Notes under the pieces: model-generated
Seen by the model: the letters and a program-made list of their open reading frames with translations, nothing else
Databases searched by the model: none
What the model was told of the DNA's origin: nothing
Program-made: the position numbers and the translations under genes
In this document: positions 1 through 10,539 of the stretch, piece by piece
Layout: the number at the start of each line of letters is the position of its first letter
How positions within the stretch are numbered: position 1 is the stretch's first letter
Source: Haberlea rhodopensis
Lineage: Eukaryota > Streptophyta > Magnoliopsida > Lamiales > Gesneriaceae
Assembly (NCBI GenBank): GCA_907163345.1
Contig: CAJQUN010001273.1
Location: 1 to 64,000 of the forward strand
Reading direction: 5' to 3'
DNA: 64,000 nucleotides

Positions 1-620
1 TCCATGACGAAAATAAGAGAATTAGCACACAAAATGCTAAGTTCTCACATATATTCAAAACATGGACAAATCCAGAACATCCTTGGAAGAATACAAGAGG
101 TTCAAAGAAACGTCGGTGATTTCACCGGCATAGGCTTTGACACCAAAGAATGCCACCAAAGATGAATCTGAGCTGTTGCTGGTAAAGAATCAAGTCAAAC
201 AAATGACATTTGTTAAATCCAGCACAGTATATGAAACTGAAGCACCTAAGATTCAAACAGGAGTCTCTTACGAGAATCAAAATCTGAGAAAAGGAATTGG
301 TTATGGTGACCAAGCCAAAGAAAAGGCACCAGCAAGATTTGCGTCTATCAGACCAAATCCAAGGTGCAAGATCGAAGGCAAGGAAGACAATACAATTACT
401 ATAACTCAAAACCGATTCAACGAAGATATAGACTACCTTATGAGAATCAAAGGTTTTCACAGCGCACACATTATCACACCACAGCATCGAAACAGACCAG
501 TACACAGCACACCCCCCCCCTAACACACAAGCCTGAAGCTGATACAGGTGTGGGTTCCCAAAGGGCTAATCCGTTCTGGACCCAAATAGGATTGGGTACC
601 AACAATAATTATATTTGATG
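1..620 (+). pseudogene. copia gag remnant, 3' half
   Basis: This is the low-similarity C-terminal part of a Sirevirus gag, recognised mainly by position, immediately upstream of the protease motif. One open stretch runs at 137-523 and an overlapping one at 364-618, so at least one frameshift divides it. The sequence is Lys/Gln/Thr rich. No intact CCHC knuckle could be read. A run of ten cytosines near 510-520 is a likely slippage site. Confidence 0.55.
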
Positions 621-633
621 ACAGGTACCGAAG

Positions 634-3600
634 AAACTCGCATCAGACTGGTATTTGGACAGTGGGTGTTCCCGTCACATGACTGGAAACATCGAGCTGC
701 TGTCTGAAGTGACAGAATGTATTGGACCCAAAATCATTTTCGGGAGATAACTCAAAGGGTAAGACCGTGGGCAAGGGTAAGATTGTCCATGGTAACATAT
801 TATCAATGATGTGCTGTTAGTTGAAAATCTGTGCTATAATCTGATTAGTATAAGTCAACTCTGTGATAATGGTTATGCTGTAGAATTTCATAAACACACT
901 TGCACTGTTAAATCATCAGACGGTATAACCATGCTCGTAGGAATCAGGAATGGAAACACATATAAGATTAACTGGAATCATGCTCAACCTGATAATCCTA
1001 CTTGCTTCATCGCTAACAATGATAATAAACATTGGCTGTGGCATAAGCGCTTGAATCATATCAACTTTAAGACCATTGCTAGCTTGTAAACATGATTTAG
1101 TTATCGGTCTGCCCAAGATCGATTTTGCTAAAAAATCTATAAAATTCGTAATAAGACTGCGAAGCTGCCAAATGGGCAAACAGATCAGATCATCCTTCAA
1201 AACAAGAATGCAAACCTCCTCCCGCTGTTTAGAATTACTGCATATGGACTTGTTTGGTCCTATACCAATAACAAGTTTAGGGGGAATGCGGTATACTCTT
1301 GTTGTTATTGATGATTACTCACGCTTTACATGGACTATATTCTTAAGCAGTAAAGATCAGACCGGTCCGAAGTTGATCAAGCTGCTGAAACGCACTCAGA
1401 ACGAGAAATCATCCAGCATAGACAGGATTCGAAGTGACAAAGGGACTGAGTTTTCAAATCAGAATCTTGAATCCTTTCTAGAAGATCATGGAATCAAGCA
1501 TGAGTTTTCAGCTGCTCGAACTCCTCAACAGAATGGAGTTGCAGAACGAAGAAACAGAACGCTCAAGGAAGCAGCAAGAACAATGCTTGCTGATTCTGGA
1601 ATCTCTCAAAAGTTCTGGGCAGAAGCTGTAAATACTGCTTGCTACACTCAAAACCGATCTATGATTAACAAGAAGCTGAATCTCACTCCATATGAAATAT
1701 GGACTGGTAACAGACCATCTGTTTCTCACTTTCATGTATTTGGCTGTAAATGCTTCGTTCACAACAATGGTAAGAGTCATCTTACAGCATTTGAAGCTAA
1801 GTCAGATAATGGTATATTCTTAGGATATTCATCAATTAGCAAAGCTTATCGAGTTTTTAATAATCGAACTTAACTGTAGAAGAATCTGTTCATGTAGTCT
1901 TTGATGAAACTTTATGTGTTGAGGGCAACAAAGAATCAATTCAAAATCAGATGGAAAATATCCATCTCGAAGCTAACAGTGATGATGAGATTGTAGCTAA
2001 CAGGTCAAGAGACAATCCACCAGAACCAGAATTACCAGACAGACCGGATCCAGGCTTTGAAGAAACTTCAGATCGAGCTGATCCGAATGCTCCTGACTCA
2101 AATATTAAAACAGATGCTGATCATGCTGTTACTGTTCATCCGACCGGACCAGACAATCCAGAGTCAAGCTATCGATGGACTAAGAAGCATCCACCTAATT
2201 TAGTGATTGGTAGTCCTTCTGCACCAATCAGAACCAGAGGACAGATGATGGATGAGTTCACTCATGCTGCCTTCATCTCTACTCTGGAACCCAAGAAGAT
2301 CGATGAAGCTCTGACTGACTTCAACTGGATTAAAGCAATGCAAGAAGAGCTTAATCAATTCGAACAAAATCAAGTTTGGAGTCTAACCCCCAGACCAAGC
2401 GATCTGCCTGTTATTGGAACCAGATGGGTCTTCAGAAATAAGCTAGACGCAGATGGAACTGTGGTTAGAAACAAAGCCAGACTGGTGGCACAGGGATTCA
2501 GACAAGAAGAAGGAATCGACTTCGATGAATCATTTGCACCAGTCGCCAGACTTGAAGCTATCCGAATCTTTCTTGCTTATGCTGCCTTTAAAGACTTCAA
2601 AGTATATCAGATGGACGTCAAGAGCGCCTTTCTTAATGGAAAGCTTCAGGAAGAAGTCTACATTGAGCAACCACCTGGATTTCAGAACCATTTGTATCCC
2701 AATCATGTATATCTACTGAATAAAGCAGTGTATGGTCTGAAACAAGCTCCAAGAGCCTGGTATGACACTCTATCTCAATTTCTGCTGAACCATGATTTCC
2801 AGATCGGATCAGTAGATAAAACTCTATTTAAATTCATTAAGGGGAACATACCCTATTAGTTCAGATTTATGTTGATGACATAATCTTTGGGTCAACTAAC
2901 CCCAAATTGTGCGAGAAATTTTCTAAGTTAATGCAGGGACAGTTCGAGATGAGCATGATGGGAGAATTGTCATTCTTTCTGGGTCTGCAAGTAAAACAGC
3001 TCAACAATGGCATTTTCATCAATCAGACCAAGTATACCAAAGAGCTCCTCAAGAGATTTGGAATGGAAACATGCTCAACTGCATCAACTCCAATGAGTCC
3101 AACAATCAAGTTAGACAAAGATGAAGGGGAACGGCAGTTGAAGTAACCATGTATAGAGGACTAATCGGATCGCTATTGTATCTTACAGCGAGCCGGCCCG
3201 ATATTATGTTTTCAGTCTGTATGTGCGCCAGATTTCAGTCAGAACCAAAGCAATCACATTTTATTGCTGCCAAGCGTATTCTGAAATATTTAAAAGGATC
3301 TCAGAACGTTGGTCTTTGGTACTCCAAAGATTCAAACTTCAGCTTGATCGGGTATTCAGACGCAGACTACGACTGGGTGTAAGTCGATCGTAAAAGCAAC
3401 CAGTGGAACATGTCAATTTCTAGGTGAAAGATTGATCTCTTGGTTCAGTAAGAAGCAGACATCGATTGCCACATCCACAGCTGAAGCAGAATACCTAGCC
3501 GCTGGAAGCTGTTGTGCTCAAATGCTCTGGATTCAACCACCAGCTCAAAGACTATGGCATCCAAGCTGTTGACTCTCCGATATTTGCGACAACACAAGTG

Positions 3601-3811
3601 CAATTGCTATCACGTATAATCCAGTTCTGCACTCTCGAACAAAGCATATTGATATACGACATCATGTTATTCGAGATCATGTTGGCAAAAAGGAAATTCG
3701 GATCGAGCACATTTCAACAGAGCAGCAGCAGCAGACATCTTCACTAAACCGCTTCCTGAGGCTAAGTTTAATTATTTCCGTCAAATTCTTGGTTTAATTG
3801 ACTTATCTTAA
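634..3811 (+). pseudogene. copia pol remnant: protease, integrase, RT, RNase H
   Basis: Retrotransposon polyprotein broken into several frames. The protease active site DSGCSRHMTGN is encoded near 658-690. The GAG-pre-integrase segment (811-1089) contains WLWHKRLNHINF. Integrase (1076-1873) shows LLHMDLFGP, RSDKGTEF and TPQQNGVAERRNR, the D, D and E signatures. RT (1951-2900) has QMDVKSAFLNG, then YVDDIIFGS after a frameshift near 2860. RNase H pieces (about 3149-3811) include DADY, STAEAEYLAAG and, at the end, QQADIFTKPL. Breaks lie at least near 1089, 1873, 2859, 3146, 3382 and 3520. The domain order (integrase before RT) defines Ty1/copia. The copy is dead. Confidence 0.93.
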
Positions 3812-4130
3812 TTAGTTTAGATGTTCTTATTCTTTTCGCACTGAAAGATTTTTGTCACCACAGATCGATAATACAATGTTCAGAAAGACACAGACCGGTC
3901 CGAACTTTCAGACCGATCCTTGTCAGTCTGATTTTATCCTATGATCTGTCTGGACAATAACAACAGCTCGGACTGATTGACCATTTTAACTAGTTGTACT
4001 TTAACCGCCTTATCTTTCTTTATCCTGACCGTTTATTTTGAATTATTTAATTCTCAGTCTTGGAGATAAAGACACGTGTCTTCTCTCTCCTATTTAGCGG
4101 ACTGAACATTTCATACTTGTTCACTTTTTA

Positions 4131-4133
4131 CAG
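4131..4133 (+). promoter_or_regulatory. possible 3' splice site ahead of the env-like ORF
   Basis: A pyrimidine-rich stretch ending in CAG lies about 60 bp upstream of the env-like ATG at 4194. Env-like ORFs of Sireviruses are thought to need a subgenomic RNA or read-through, and this would suit spliced expression. The donor would lie outside the window. Weak evidence. Confidence 0.25.
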
Positions 4134-4193
4134 TTTACCGCTTTCTACCTTCTCACTCTCTTACTCTTCGCACTTTCTTTAAACTCTTTTCAA

Positions 4194-6636
4194 ATGGCTA
4201 CCATCACTCATAACTCACTCTCCGTTGAGTTTGATGACATTTACAGGGCAGAAGATGCTGCGATGGTGTCCATTTTTAGAGCCCTGGAATCATCTGGTTT
4301 AAGGAACTTCTTGGAATGCGGAACAGTTGTTTATGAATCAGAAATCCGCGAGCTGTTCGCCAACGCCGTCTCCCGGAAGACATCCATTTCTACTACTGTC
4401 CAGGGCAAATCTTTCGAGATCTCGCCAACACCGATGGCCAAGACCTTTGGCCTCCCCAGTTCCGGACTGACAGAGTTCGGACAGACTCCTCAAGCTCACT
4501 CTTAGATCTTCAGGGGAAGATTTCTATTTCTGGCCAACGATTGCAACCCTCCTTTAAGAAGAAGGAAATGCTCTTCCATTTCCAGGTGCTGTGCGAAGTG
4601 GTAGGCAAGCCACTTTGGGTAAAGCAGGAAGCTTCGATGCTGTAACCGCCGAAAAGTTCAGGGCCATGGCGGCTATTGTATCCGGCCAGAAGATAAACTG
4701 GTCCATGATTTTGTTTGGAGTACTGCTGGAAACGGTGATTGCATCCAAGCACGCCGTATGTTTTGCTGTTCCTCTCAGCAAGCTCTTGGAGTCCTTAGGC
4801 CTCGAGCTGAGCAAGCCGTCTGCTCTCCGTCCCTTAAGATCCTTAACTCCAAAGGGCTTGCACTGCTGAATCCAAGAGTGCTCCGCCTACTCCTGCTACT
4901 CTGGCTGCAGTCAAGGTTGAGCAGGACGAGGAACCAGTTGCTGTGCGCAAACCTCGGGTCAAGCGGAAGCTGACCATTCAGACTGACTCAGAAGCCACCC
5001 AGTCTGCTCACTCATCACCAACCAAACCACTTCCCAAAAAGCCCCGAACCCAGATTACCAAACCAGCAAATCTCTACCTCCACCCATACTACCACCCTCT
5101 AAAGCAACCCCTGCCCCTCAACCTTCCACCCAGCTTTCACAAGCTTCAACCCCTGCACCCAAGTCACCCTTAGACATTTCCCCTCTGCCACTCCCGTGGT
5201 CAAATGATAGTCATCACTGAGTTGGGAGACCTATACTCAATCAGGGATTAAGTCCCCTTCCTCACCGGCAAGGGGAAAAAAACATTCTCACCGAACCCCT
5301 CTCTACTAAACCAAATTGCAGCGCAGACTGCTATCGACATCGCCATGGAGGATGTTGATGAGAGGCTAAAGGAACTCATTGTGGTTTTTGATGAATATGT
5401 CAGTACCGTACTATCAACCACATTGAGCTATTCACGGTAAGCTGCACAGATTGAAGAAAATGGAAGATGAAGTTCTGAAAGGAACAGAGACTGATGATGT
5501 TCGACTTGCCGTGCAGCGCAGAGATCTATTTACGGCAAAACACAGATTCAGACTGGCTAATCTGCTTCTTGTTGCCAAAAAGAAGAACTTCGATCCGCTT
5601 GCTCCAACTGCCAGAGATGATGGGGCTGTGATTGCTCAACTCGAGATGGATGTCATGCTCTATCCTTAGCTGTCCGTTTTCAACGACAGAAGCTAAGTAT
5701 CTCCACTCCAGCCACAAGCCCGATCATCCTTCTGCAAGCAAGACTCTGGCAGAACCATTTATCGAGGTTATTCCTTCTGATGCAGCACAACAGACAGAGA
5801 ATCAGCCTGCAGAGCACGTACCAGACCAGACAGCGGAGCAGCCATTGTCTAATGCTCCGTCTGCAACAGATGATGAACCAATGAATGTTCTGTTGGACTC
5901 TCCGACAACATCTATTCCATTGAAGTCATCAGCCTCCCGTGCACAACCAGTCCAGCTGAAGCATGTGCAACAACTGAAGTACCAGACCTCATCGATCCGA
6001 TGTCGTTGGGTATCTAACAGTGGTTGACAGGCTCTCCAAGTTGAGGAACTTCCCAGTCCCACTCTCCTCCGGGACCATCAGATGAAGATTTGCCTTCATT
6101 CAAGGTTCTCTTCGGATCTGATCACTCTGATCCGATCCGAAAGTCATCGGGCTGCCATTTCTTCCATGTGCCGATTGCTGAAGAAGATGACCATGCCATG
6201 TCATCATCAGATCACTCTCCCAGCAAGCTATCTGATGCACCTCCATCCCTGGCACGGACTATCCAGCACTTTTCTGATACCTGTCTGTCCTTGACTCAAC
6301 GCATTTTAGAAGTTCATCAAGGTCAGGGGTCACAGCCTTGGACTTTGCTTCCTTCAAAGAGAAGATGAATGCCAGTATCGGAAGCCTTCAGCGCCGGGCC
6401 ATTACACCGATATGTTTTCTCAACAGGCCTCTTAACAAGAACAGCCTGAGAATAGAGAGCAGATCGAGCTAGCCACTGAAGTCAGAGCATCCGTTGCCAA
6501 TTCCCTCCGCGCTCAAGACGTTCGTCTTGACGCTATCAGCGCGCAGCTAGCACAAGTTGTCGACTTTCTTCAAGAGATTGCTGCTGACAAAAAGGGGGAA
6601 AAGAAGACAGACTTCAGGCCGCCTTCTAGAAAATAA
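4194..6636 (+). pseudogene. env-like / extra ORF of the Sirevirus, decayed
   Basis: A long ORF lies between pol and the 3' LTR, in sense orientation, now cut by frameshifts and stops. The best-preserved pieces are 4194-4505, 4591-4869, 4943-5173, 5451-5669, 5632-6027, 6090-6368 and the C-terminus ending at 6636. The N-terminal block contains MVSIFRALESSGLRNFL and the motif VQGKSFEIS. I recognise these from extra ORFs of Lamiales retroelements, sometimes labelled putative plant transposon protein. The middle is Pro/Ser/Thr/Lys rich. The C-terminal part looks helical (VVDFLQEIAADKKGEKK) and could be a coiled coil. No convincing signal peptide or transmembrane segment is seen, so the env assignment rests on position only. 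Confidence 0.7.
6587..6602 (+). other. additional polypurine-tract-like sequence
   Basis: An A5G5-type purine tract occurs inside the end of the env-like ORF, about 290 bp before the true tract at 6875-6889. Multiple tracts upstream of the 3' LTR are a known Sirevirus trait. Confidence 0.5.
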
Positions 6637-6874
6637 TTTTTTCAGACTGTGTATTTTTAGGATTTTCTTGGTGATCAATAAAATCCTCGTTTGATTAAGT
6701 CTGTGTTCATTTATTTTGAACCTCATCATAAGGCTTAATAATAAAGATTTAATCGATTCAACTTAATGAAGTTCATTTATTTTGAACAAAGAAGTAATCG
6801 ATCCGAAAGCATTCGCTTCAGAGCTCTTATCAAGACTGGTTAAAAAGACTTAGAAGCTAGGTTTTGTCATCATC

Positions 6875-6889
6875 AAAAAGGGGGGAATT
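6875..6889 (+). other. polypurine tract of the Sirevirus element
   Basis: The purine run AAAAAGGGGGGAA directly precedes the LTR start TGTTAG at 6890. It would prime plus-strand DNA synthesis. Confidence 0.85.
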
Positions 6890-6938
6890 TGTTAGTTCCG
6901 GACCTTATCGATGAGATTTTAAAGATGACAAAACATTT

Positions 6939-7150
6939 CAGACCGGATCGATAGATATCAGTTTGACCAGATCGATCGGACAAACAGAGCAAGATGACAA
7001 ATTATTTCAGACCGGATCGATGGAAATCAGGCATACCAGATCGATCGCGCAAAACAGAGCAAGCTGATAAAGCATATCACATATCAGACCGGATCGATGG
7101 ATTCCAGACTGACTAGATCGATACTTCAGATCGATCTCAACCTTTATCAG
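6939..7150 (+). repeat. GATCGAT-rich tandem repeats in LTR U3
   Basis: Three imperfect units each start CAGACCGGATCGAT (6939, 7008, 7085; spacing 69 and 77 bp) and carry a second GATCGAT about 30 bp later. The core GATCGATC is palindromic. Related CAGACCGGTCCG-type pieces occur in the element near 3890-3920. Confidence 0.85.
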
Positions 7151-7423
7151 ATCAGAGCAGTCAAAGATACATAAAGGATGGCTTCTCAGTCCGAACCATC
7201 AACGGTTATTTATTGTAGCATTTAATGCTGTAATTAATGCTACAAAGGATCAAAAGTCGAAGATTGCCATTAAGGTAAGAAGACAAAGGAGAGCTTACCT
7301 GACAGTCGCCAAAAGCATACACCAGAACGGCAAGTGTTCCTGAAGAAGAAGACTGTAGCTTTCTCAGAGTTAAAAAGAGTCAAAGTTGCACATTAAGGGA
7401 AACAATGCCGTTGCTACCCTCAA

Positions 7424-7433
7424 CTATAAAAGG
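7424..7433 (+). promoter_or_regulatory. LTR TATA box
   Basis: CTATAAAAGG, about 530 bp into the LTR, is the best core-promoter candidate for element transcription. It would place the R region near 7460. Confidence 0.6.
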
Positions 7434-8056
7434 ATGCAACAAAAGGAAGACAGGGACTCTTGATTCCAACTCACGCTGATAAATTGAAAAACACACAAGA
7501 AAGCATCTGCACACGCTTACAAAGTTCAGAAGCTTTCGAGCTGAAGTTATTTATTTAAGCGCAATTACTTTGTAACATTTGATCATTGTAGGATCACTGT
7601 GCACATTGTGTATTGAAAAATAGAAGTGAGCAACTTATTGTAACTGTCAGACAGAGTGTGTCTGAGCAGGTTGAGTGACTAGGAGTTTCAGACTGGTAGT
7701 GAGGTAAATCCAGTCTGAATCGGGTTTGTACAACAGGATTGTATAAATCAAAGTCTTATAGTATAAACCTTCCTTAATTGGAAGAAGGGGAGACGTAGAA
7801 GGATTACACCACCTTCGAACTTCCAGAAACATATCCTGTGTCTTATCCTTCTGCACTTAGCCATCGAGCCGTTCTTACTTTTACAAGAGCAGACCGTTTC
7901 CCGCACTCACCTTTTTAGTGGTCTGTTCTGTTCAAAGAGTTGATTAAGTAACAGATTTCTTTCACTTATCCGAAAGAATTCACAAGGGATAAATTTTAAG
8001 GAGTGTTCATTCACCCCCCCCCACCCTCTAAACACTCCGGACCGATCCTAACACCT

Positions 8057-9100
8057 TATCAGACAATAAATAACTTTCATCACTTTCAGGCATTTGATAA
8101 GAGTTATAAAAGAAGTTAAAGCATCTTGATAAGGTAACATCGATTCTAACATTTTGTGCAAAGAATTCCATCGACTTACAATGGGCGGTGGAAAAAGAGT
8201 AAACCGAAGGTTCTGACTTGCAAACGTATGTTTCCAATCACGCTTAATGCGTGACTGTCTCCATTGACAACAGTTTTTAAGTTTGTCTATGCTACTACAT
8301 TCAGCATTTCATAACCATCTTTTACTGCTAAATTACTTATATGGCATGCACATCTAACATGAAAAAAAACACCATTAAGCATGGTCGTAAATATATTTTA
8401 AGTTCACGCATTGTCGCGTTATTATTTGAAGCGTTGTCAAGTGTAATCGAACAAATTTTATCTGCAATTCCATAAATCTACAAACATTAACAATAAATTT
8501 AGCAATTTGGGAACCAGTATGTGCAAATTTTAATTCATCCAGTGACAAATTCTTTTCTGCAAACACCAGTTATCATCAATCCAATGACAAGTAATAACAA
8601 GAAAAGAAAGTAGTGCGGTATTCGTCCAAATATCAGTAGTTAAACTTAATCTGCAGTTAATAGAAGAAAGATGATCAATTAAAGTCTTGCGGTAATCAAG
8701 AAACACATCCACAATATTTCTTTCAAGTATGCCTATAAATATGTCTAAAACATGGTTGGATACCAGAAGAAAATTCAATAAAGCATCTTTTTCAGAAAAC
8801 AAAAGGGAAATTCACATTTACAATAAAACGAACGGATAATCTTTGTTCATTTCCGGTTTGTTAAGATAAAATTAGGCCAGACTGAGGATTATTTTGAAGT
8901 TTGGTTGGTCTCTACCTAATGGTTGTAAAGTAACATCATCAACATTATGTTTTTTAACTAGATGTTCTTAAAGGTTCCGGTACCGCCAAGGGAACCACCT
9001 GTTTTATAATTATATGTGGTTTTACATATTTTACAAATAACAACAGCTTCGTTCGTACCTGGTTTTGTCTCGACGTCAAAATGATCCCATACCTTGCTTC
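8057..9100 (-). pseudogene. hAT transposase (BED finger, RICESLEEPER-like) remnant
   Basis: The BED zinc finger is seen near 9100-8930: KVWDHF, then CKIC and HLVKKH (C-x2-C...H-x4-H), with a frameshift just before the histidines. Further on are LSLTTDIWTN (first catalytic Asp region, about 8630), ITLDNASNN (second Asp, about 8430), FHVRCACHISNLAVKDG (about 8350) and RWNSLHKMLES (about 8160). These match the usual hAT order. Several frameshifts and stops are present, and the C-terminal dimerisation domain is missing because of the LTR insertion. Non-functional. Confidence 0.88.
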
Positions 9101-9490
9101 GTTTGGACGGTTACTCGTGCAACTCGAAGCGGCAGTAATCGCGGATGACCCGCCGGGGGCCGGATTTTGGGGGCCGTCGGTTTTGCAACGTGTTCCGCTT
9201 CTTCAACATCATAAGCATTATCAACTTGGCAAAAATATCATAATTTTCTTGGAGATGAAAAATGAGGTAATTGAATAAAAGATTAGGATTATAAGAGTTG
9301 GAGATGAAAATTGGAGAGGAAAAATGAGGTATATATAGAAGCAAAATATTTTTTTAAAAAAAAAAAAAATTTTTTTTTGTTGAAAACCGTTGACCAACAG
9401 CTATTTTTAGCCGTTGGGCAACGGCAGTCCAGTGGCCAATGGCTACAATGCCGTTGGCCACATAAATTTTAATTTTTTTTTATATTATTT

Positions 9491-9695
9491 TCACCGGTTT
9501 CGGTTTCGGTTCCGGAACCGGTGGAACCCGAACCGCCGGATTGGCGGTTCCGAATCCCTGGAAACCGATCCGATCCGGGTAAAACCCGGATCGGATTCCG
9601 GTTCATAACCGGACCAACCGGTTCCGGTTTGGAACCGAAACCGACCGGTCCAGTTCTGGACCGGTTCCGGTTGGTCCGGCCCAATAAGCACCCTG
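9491..9695 (-). repeat. hAT subterminal GGTTCCGG repeats
   Basis: Dense short direct and inverted copies of GGTTCCGG/CCGGAACC and GGATCGG flank the 5' terminus. Such subterminal arrays are normal transposase-binding regions of plant hAT elements. Open frames across this zone on both strands are repeat artefacts. Confidence 0.75.
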
Positions 9696-10162
9696 ACATC
9701 AACCCAATTAAACTGATAAATTTTTTTACATACCAATGACATTTACCAGCACAAAGTATATGGATTTATAGGTTATTTTGAACCGATTCAAATTTTATTT
9801 TTCGTAATTGTGTTTTATTTTAAAATTTTTGTTTATCTATGATTTTATGTTAAGAAGAATTTTAAGTAGTTAGCTATTTATGTCATATATTTTTACACAT
9901 CACATTAATTACAAACATAATATACTTAATTTCCCCCTCAATTCAGATTCATCAGTTAACTTAAAATCCAATAAAATGTAATATTTTTAGACTATTGCAT
10001 GAACATTTTTATGTAATATCCACATGTACAATGAGTCTCCAACAAATATTTAATATTTTATTCGAACATGAGTCCAGACGATTTCAGATAAATAAAGAGA
10101 GGGCCAAAAATCCAAAAGCCCAAATGAACGATATCCAAACTACAAGCCCAAAGATTTATTGT
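9696..10162. other. intergenic, AT-rich
   Basis: I see no gene or element here. It is the 3' flank of the small Cys-rich gene and the flank of the hAT terminus. Confidence 0.6.
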
Positions 10163-10450
10163 TCATGGACATGGATGCGCAATAGGCAAGTCCTCGCATC
10201 CATCAACACTGAGCTTACAGATAATTCGACACACTTTGCAACAGAAATAACGGTCATCATCCTCGGTCCTACAAGTGCAAAACTCAGTCCTATTGCACGC
10301 ATCGAAGCATGGGTTCGGGAAAGTGATCTTCGAACCCGTCGTGTCTTCCCCGGCAACGAACTCGGGCGGTGCCGCGATTGTCCTAAGTATCATCGTGAGC
10401 ATGATTAACGATGCAATAAGAGACCTGTTATTGTTGATACCACGATTCAT
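10163..10450 (-). CDS. small secreted cysteine-rich peptide, unknown family
   Basis: A 95-aa single-exon ORF. Residues about 1-27 look like a signal peptide (basic start, then a hydrophobic stretch SLIASLIMLTMILRTIAA), followed by a short acidic linker and a mature domain with ten cysteines spaced C-x3-C-x5-C-x-C-x9-CC-x2-C-x3-C-x6-C-x8-C. Ten cysteines in about 50 residues suggest five disulfides and an apoplastic role, as in antimicrobial or signalling peptides, but the spacing fits no defensin, thionin, LTP or snakin that I can name. A TATA box lies about 80 bp upstream of the ATG on the minus strand, which supports a real gene. The ATG is the only one before the signal peptide. Function is not assigned. 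Confidence 0.62.
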   Translation of the reverse strand: MNRGINNNRSLIASLIMLTMILRTIAAPPEFVAGEDTTGSKITFPNPCFDACNRTEFCTCRTEDDDRYFCCKVCRIICKLSVDGCEDLPIAHPCP

Positions 10451-10527
10451 TTTGTCTTAAAAATTAATCGAATATTATCAAATTTTTGTATTTCTTGGAT
10501 AAAATGTGGAAACTGTGTATATTAGAG

Positions 10528-10535
10528 TATTTATA
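10528..10535 (-). promoter_or_regulatory. TATA box of the Cys-rich peptide gene
   Basis: TATAAATA on the minus strand, 78-85 bp upstream of the ATG at 10450, the expected distance for a short 5' UTR. Confidence 0.5.
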
Positions 10536-10539
10536 CTAC

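Larger units (their letters stand above)
1..8053 (+). mobile_element. Sirevirus-type Ty1/copia retrotransposon, 3' part, decayed
   Basis: The order is gag remnant, protease, integrase, RT, RNase H, a long env-like ORF, a purine tract and a 3' LTR, all on the plus strand. The 5' LTR lies outside the window. A large extra ORF between pol and the 3' LTR, together with more than one AAAAAGGGGG polypurine tract, is typical of the Sirevirus branch of Ty1/copia. Every ORF is broken by stops or frameshifts, so this copy cannot be autonomous. It ends inside a hAT element (8054-9695), so it is the younger insertion of the pair. Five bases after the LTR (CCTTA) should be the target duplication, but the other side is not visible. 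Confidence 0.9.
6890..8053 (+). repeat. 3' LTR of the Sirevirus element (1164 bp)
   Basis: Starts TGTTAG right after the purine tract and ends CTAACA at 8048-8053, giving perfect 6-bp terminal inverted repeats. It contains a TATA box (7424-7433) and a U3 repeat block rich in GATCGAT. Downstream sequence switches at once to hAT transposase on the other strand, which confirms the right boundary. Confidence 0.9.
8054..9695 (-). mobile_element. hAT-superfamily transposon, 5' part, interrupted by the Sirevirus
   Basis: Reads right to left. The terminus is CAGGGTGCTTATTGGGCC (ending 9695), then a GGTTCCGG-rich subterminal zone (9491-9680), a leader, a BED zinc finger and the transposase core down to the Sirevirus LTR edge at 8053. 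The transposase stops exactly at the LTR boundary, so the retrotransposon inserted into the hAT element. The other hAT end lies beyond the window. The predicted 8-bp TSD next to the terminus is ACATCAAC (9696-9703), unverifiable here. Confidence 0.85.

Noticed and set aside
9469..9742. Overlapping ORFs on both strands rich in Gly/Arg/Pro
   Set aside because: They are translations of the GGTTCCGG subterminal repeats of the hAT element.
9995..10408. 137-codon plus-strand ORF
   Set aside because: Overlaps the Cys-rich peptide gene antisense; no motif, whereas the minus strand has a signal peptide, patterned cysteines and a TATA box.
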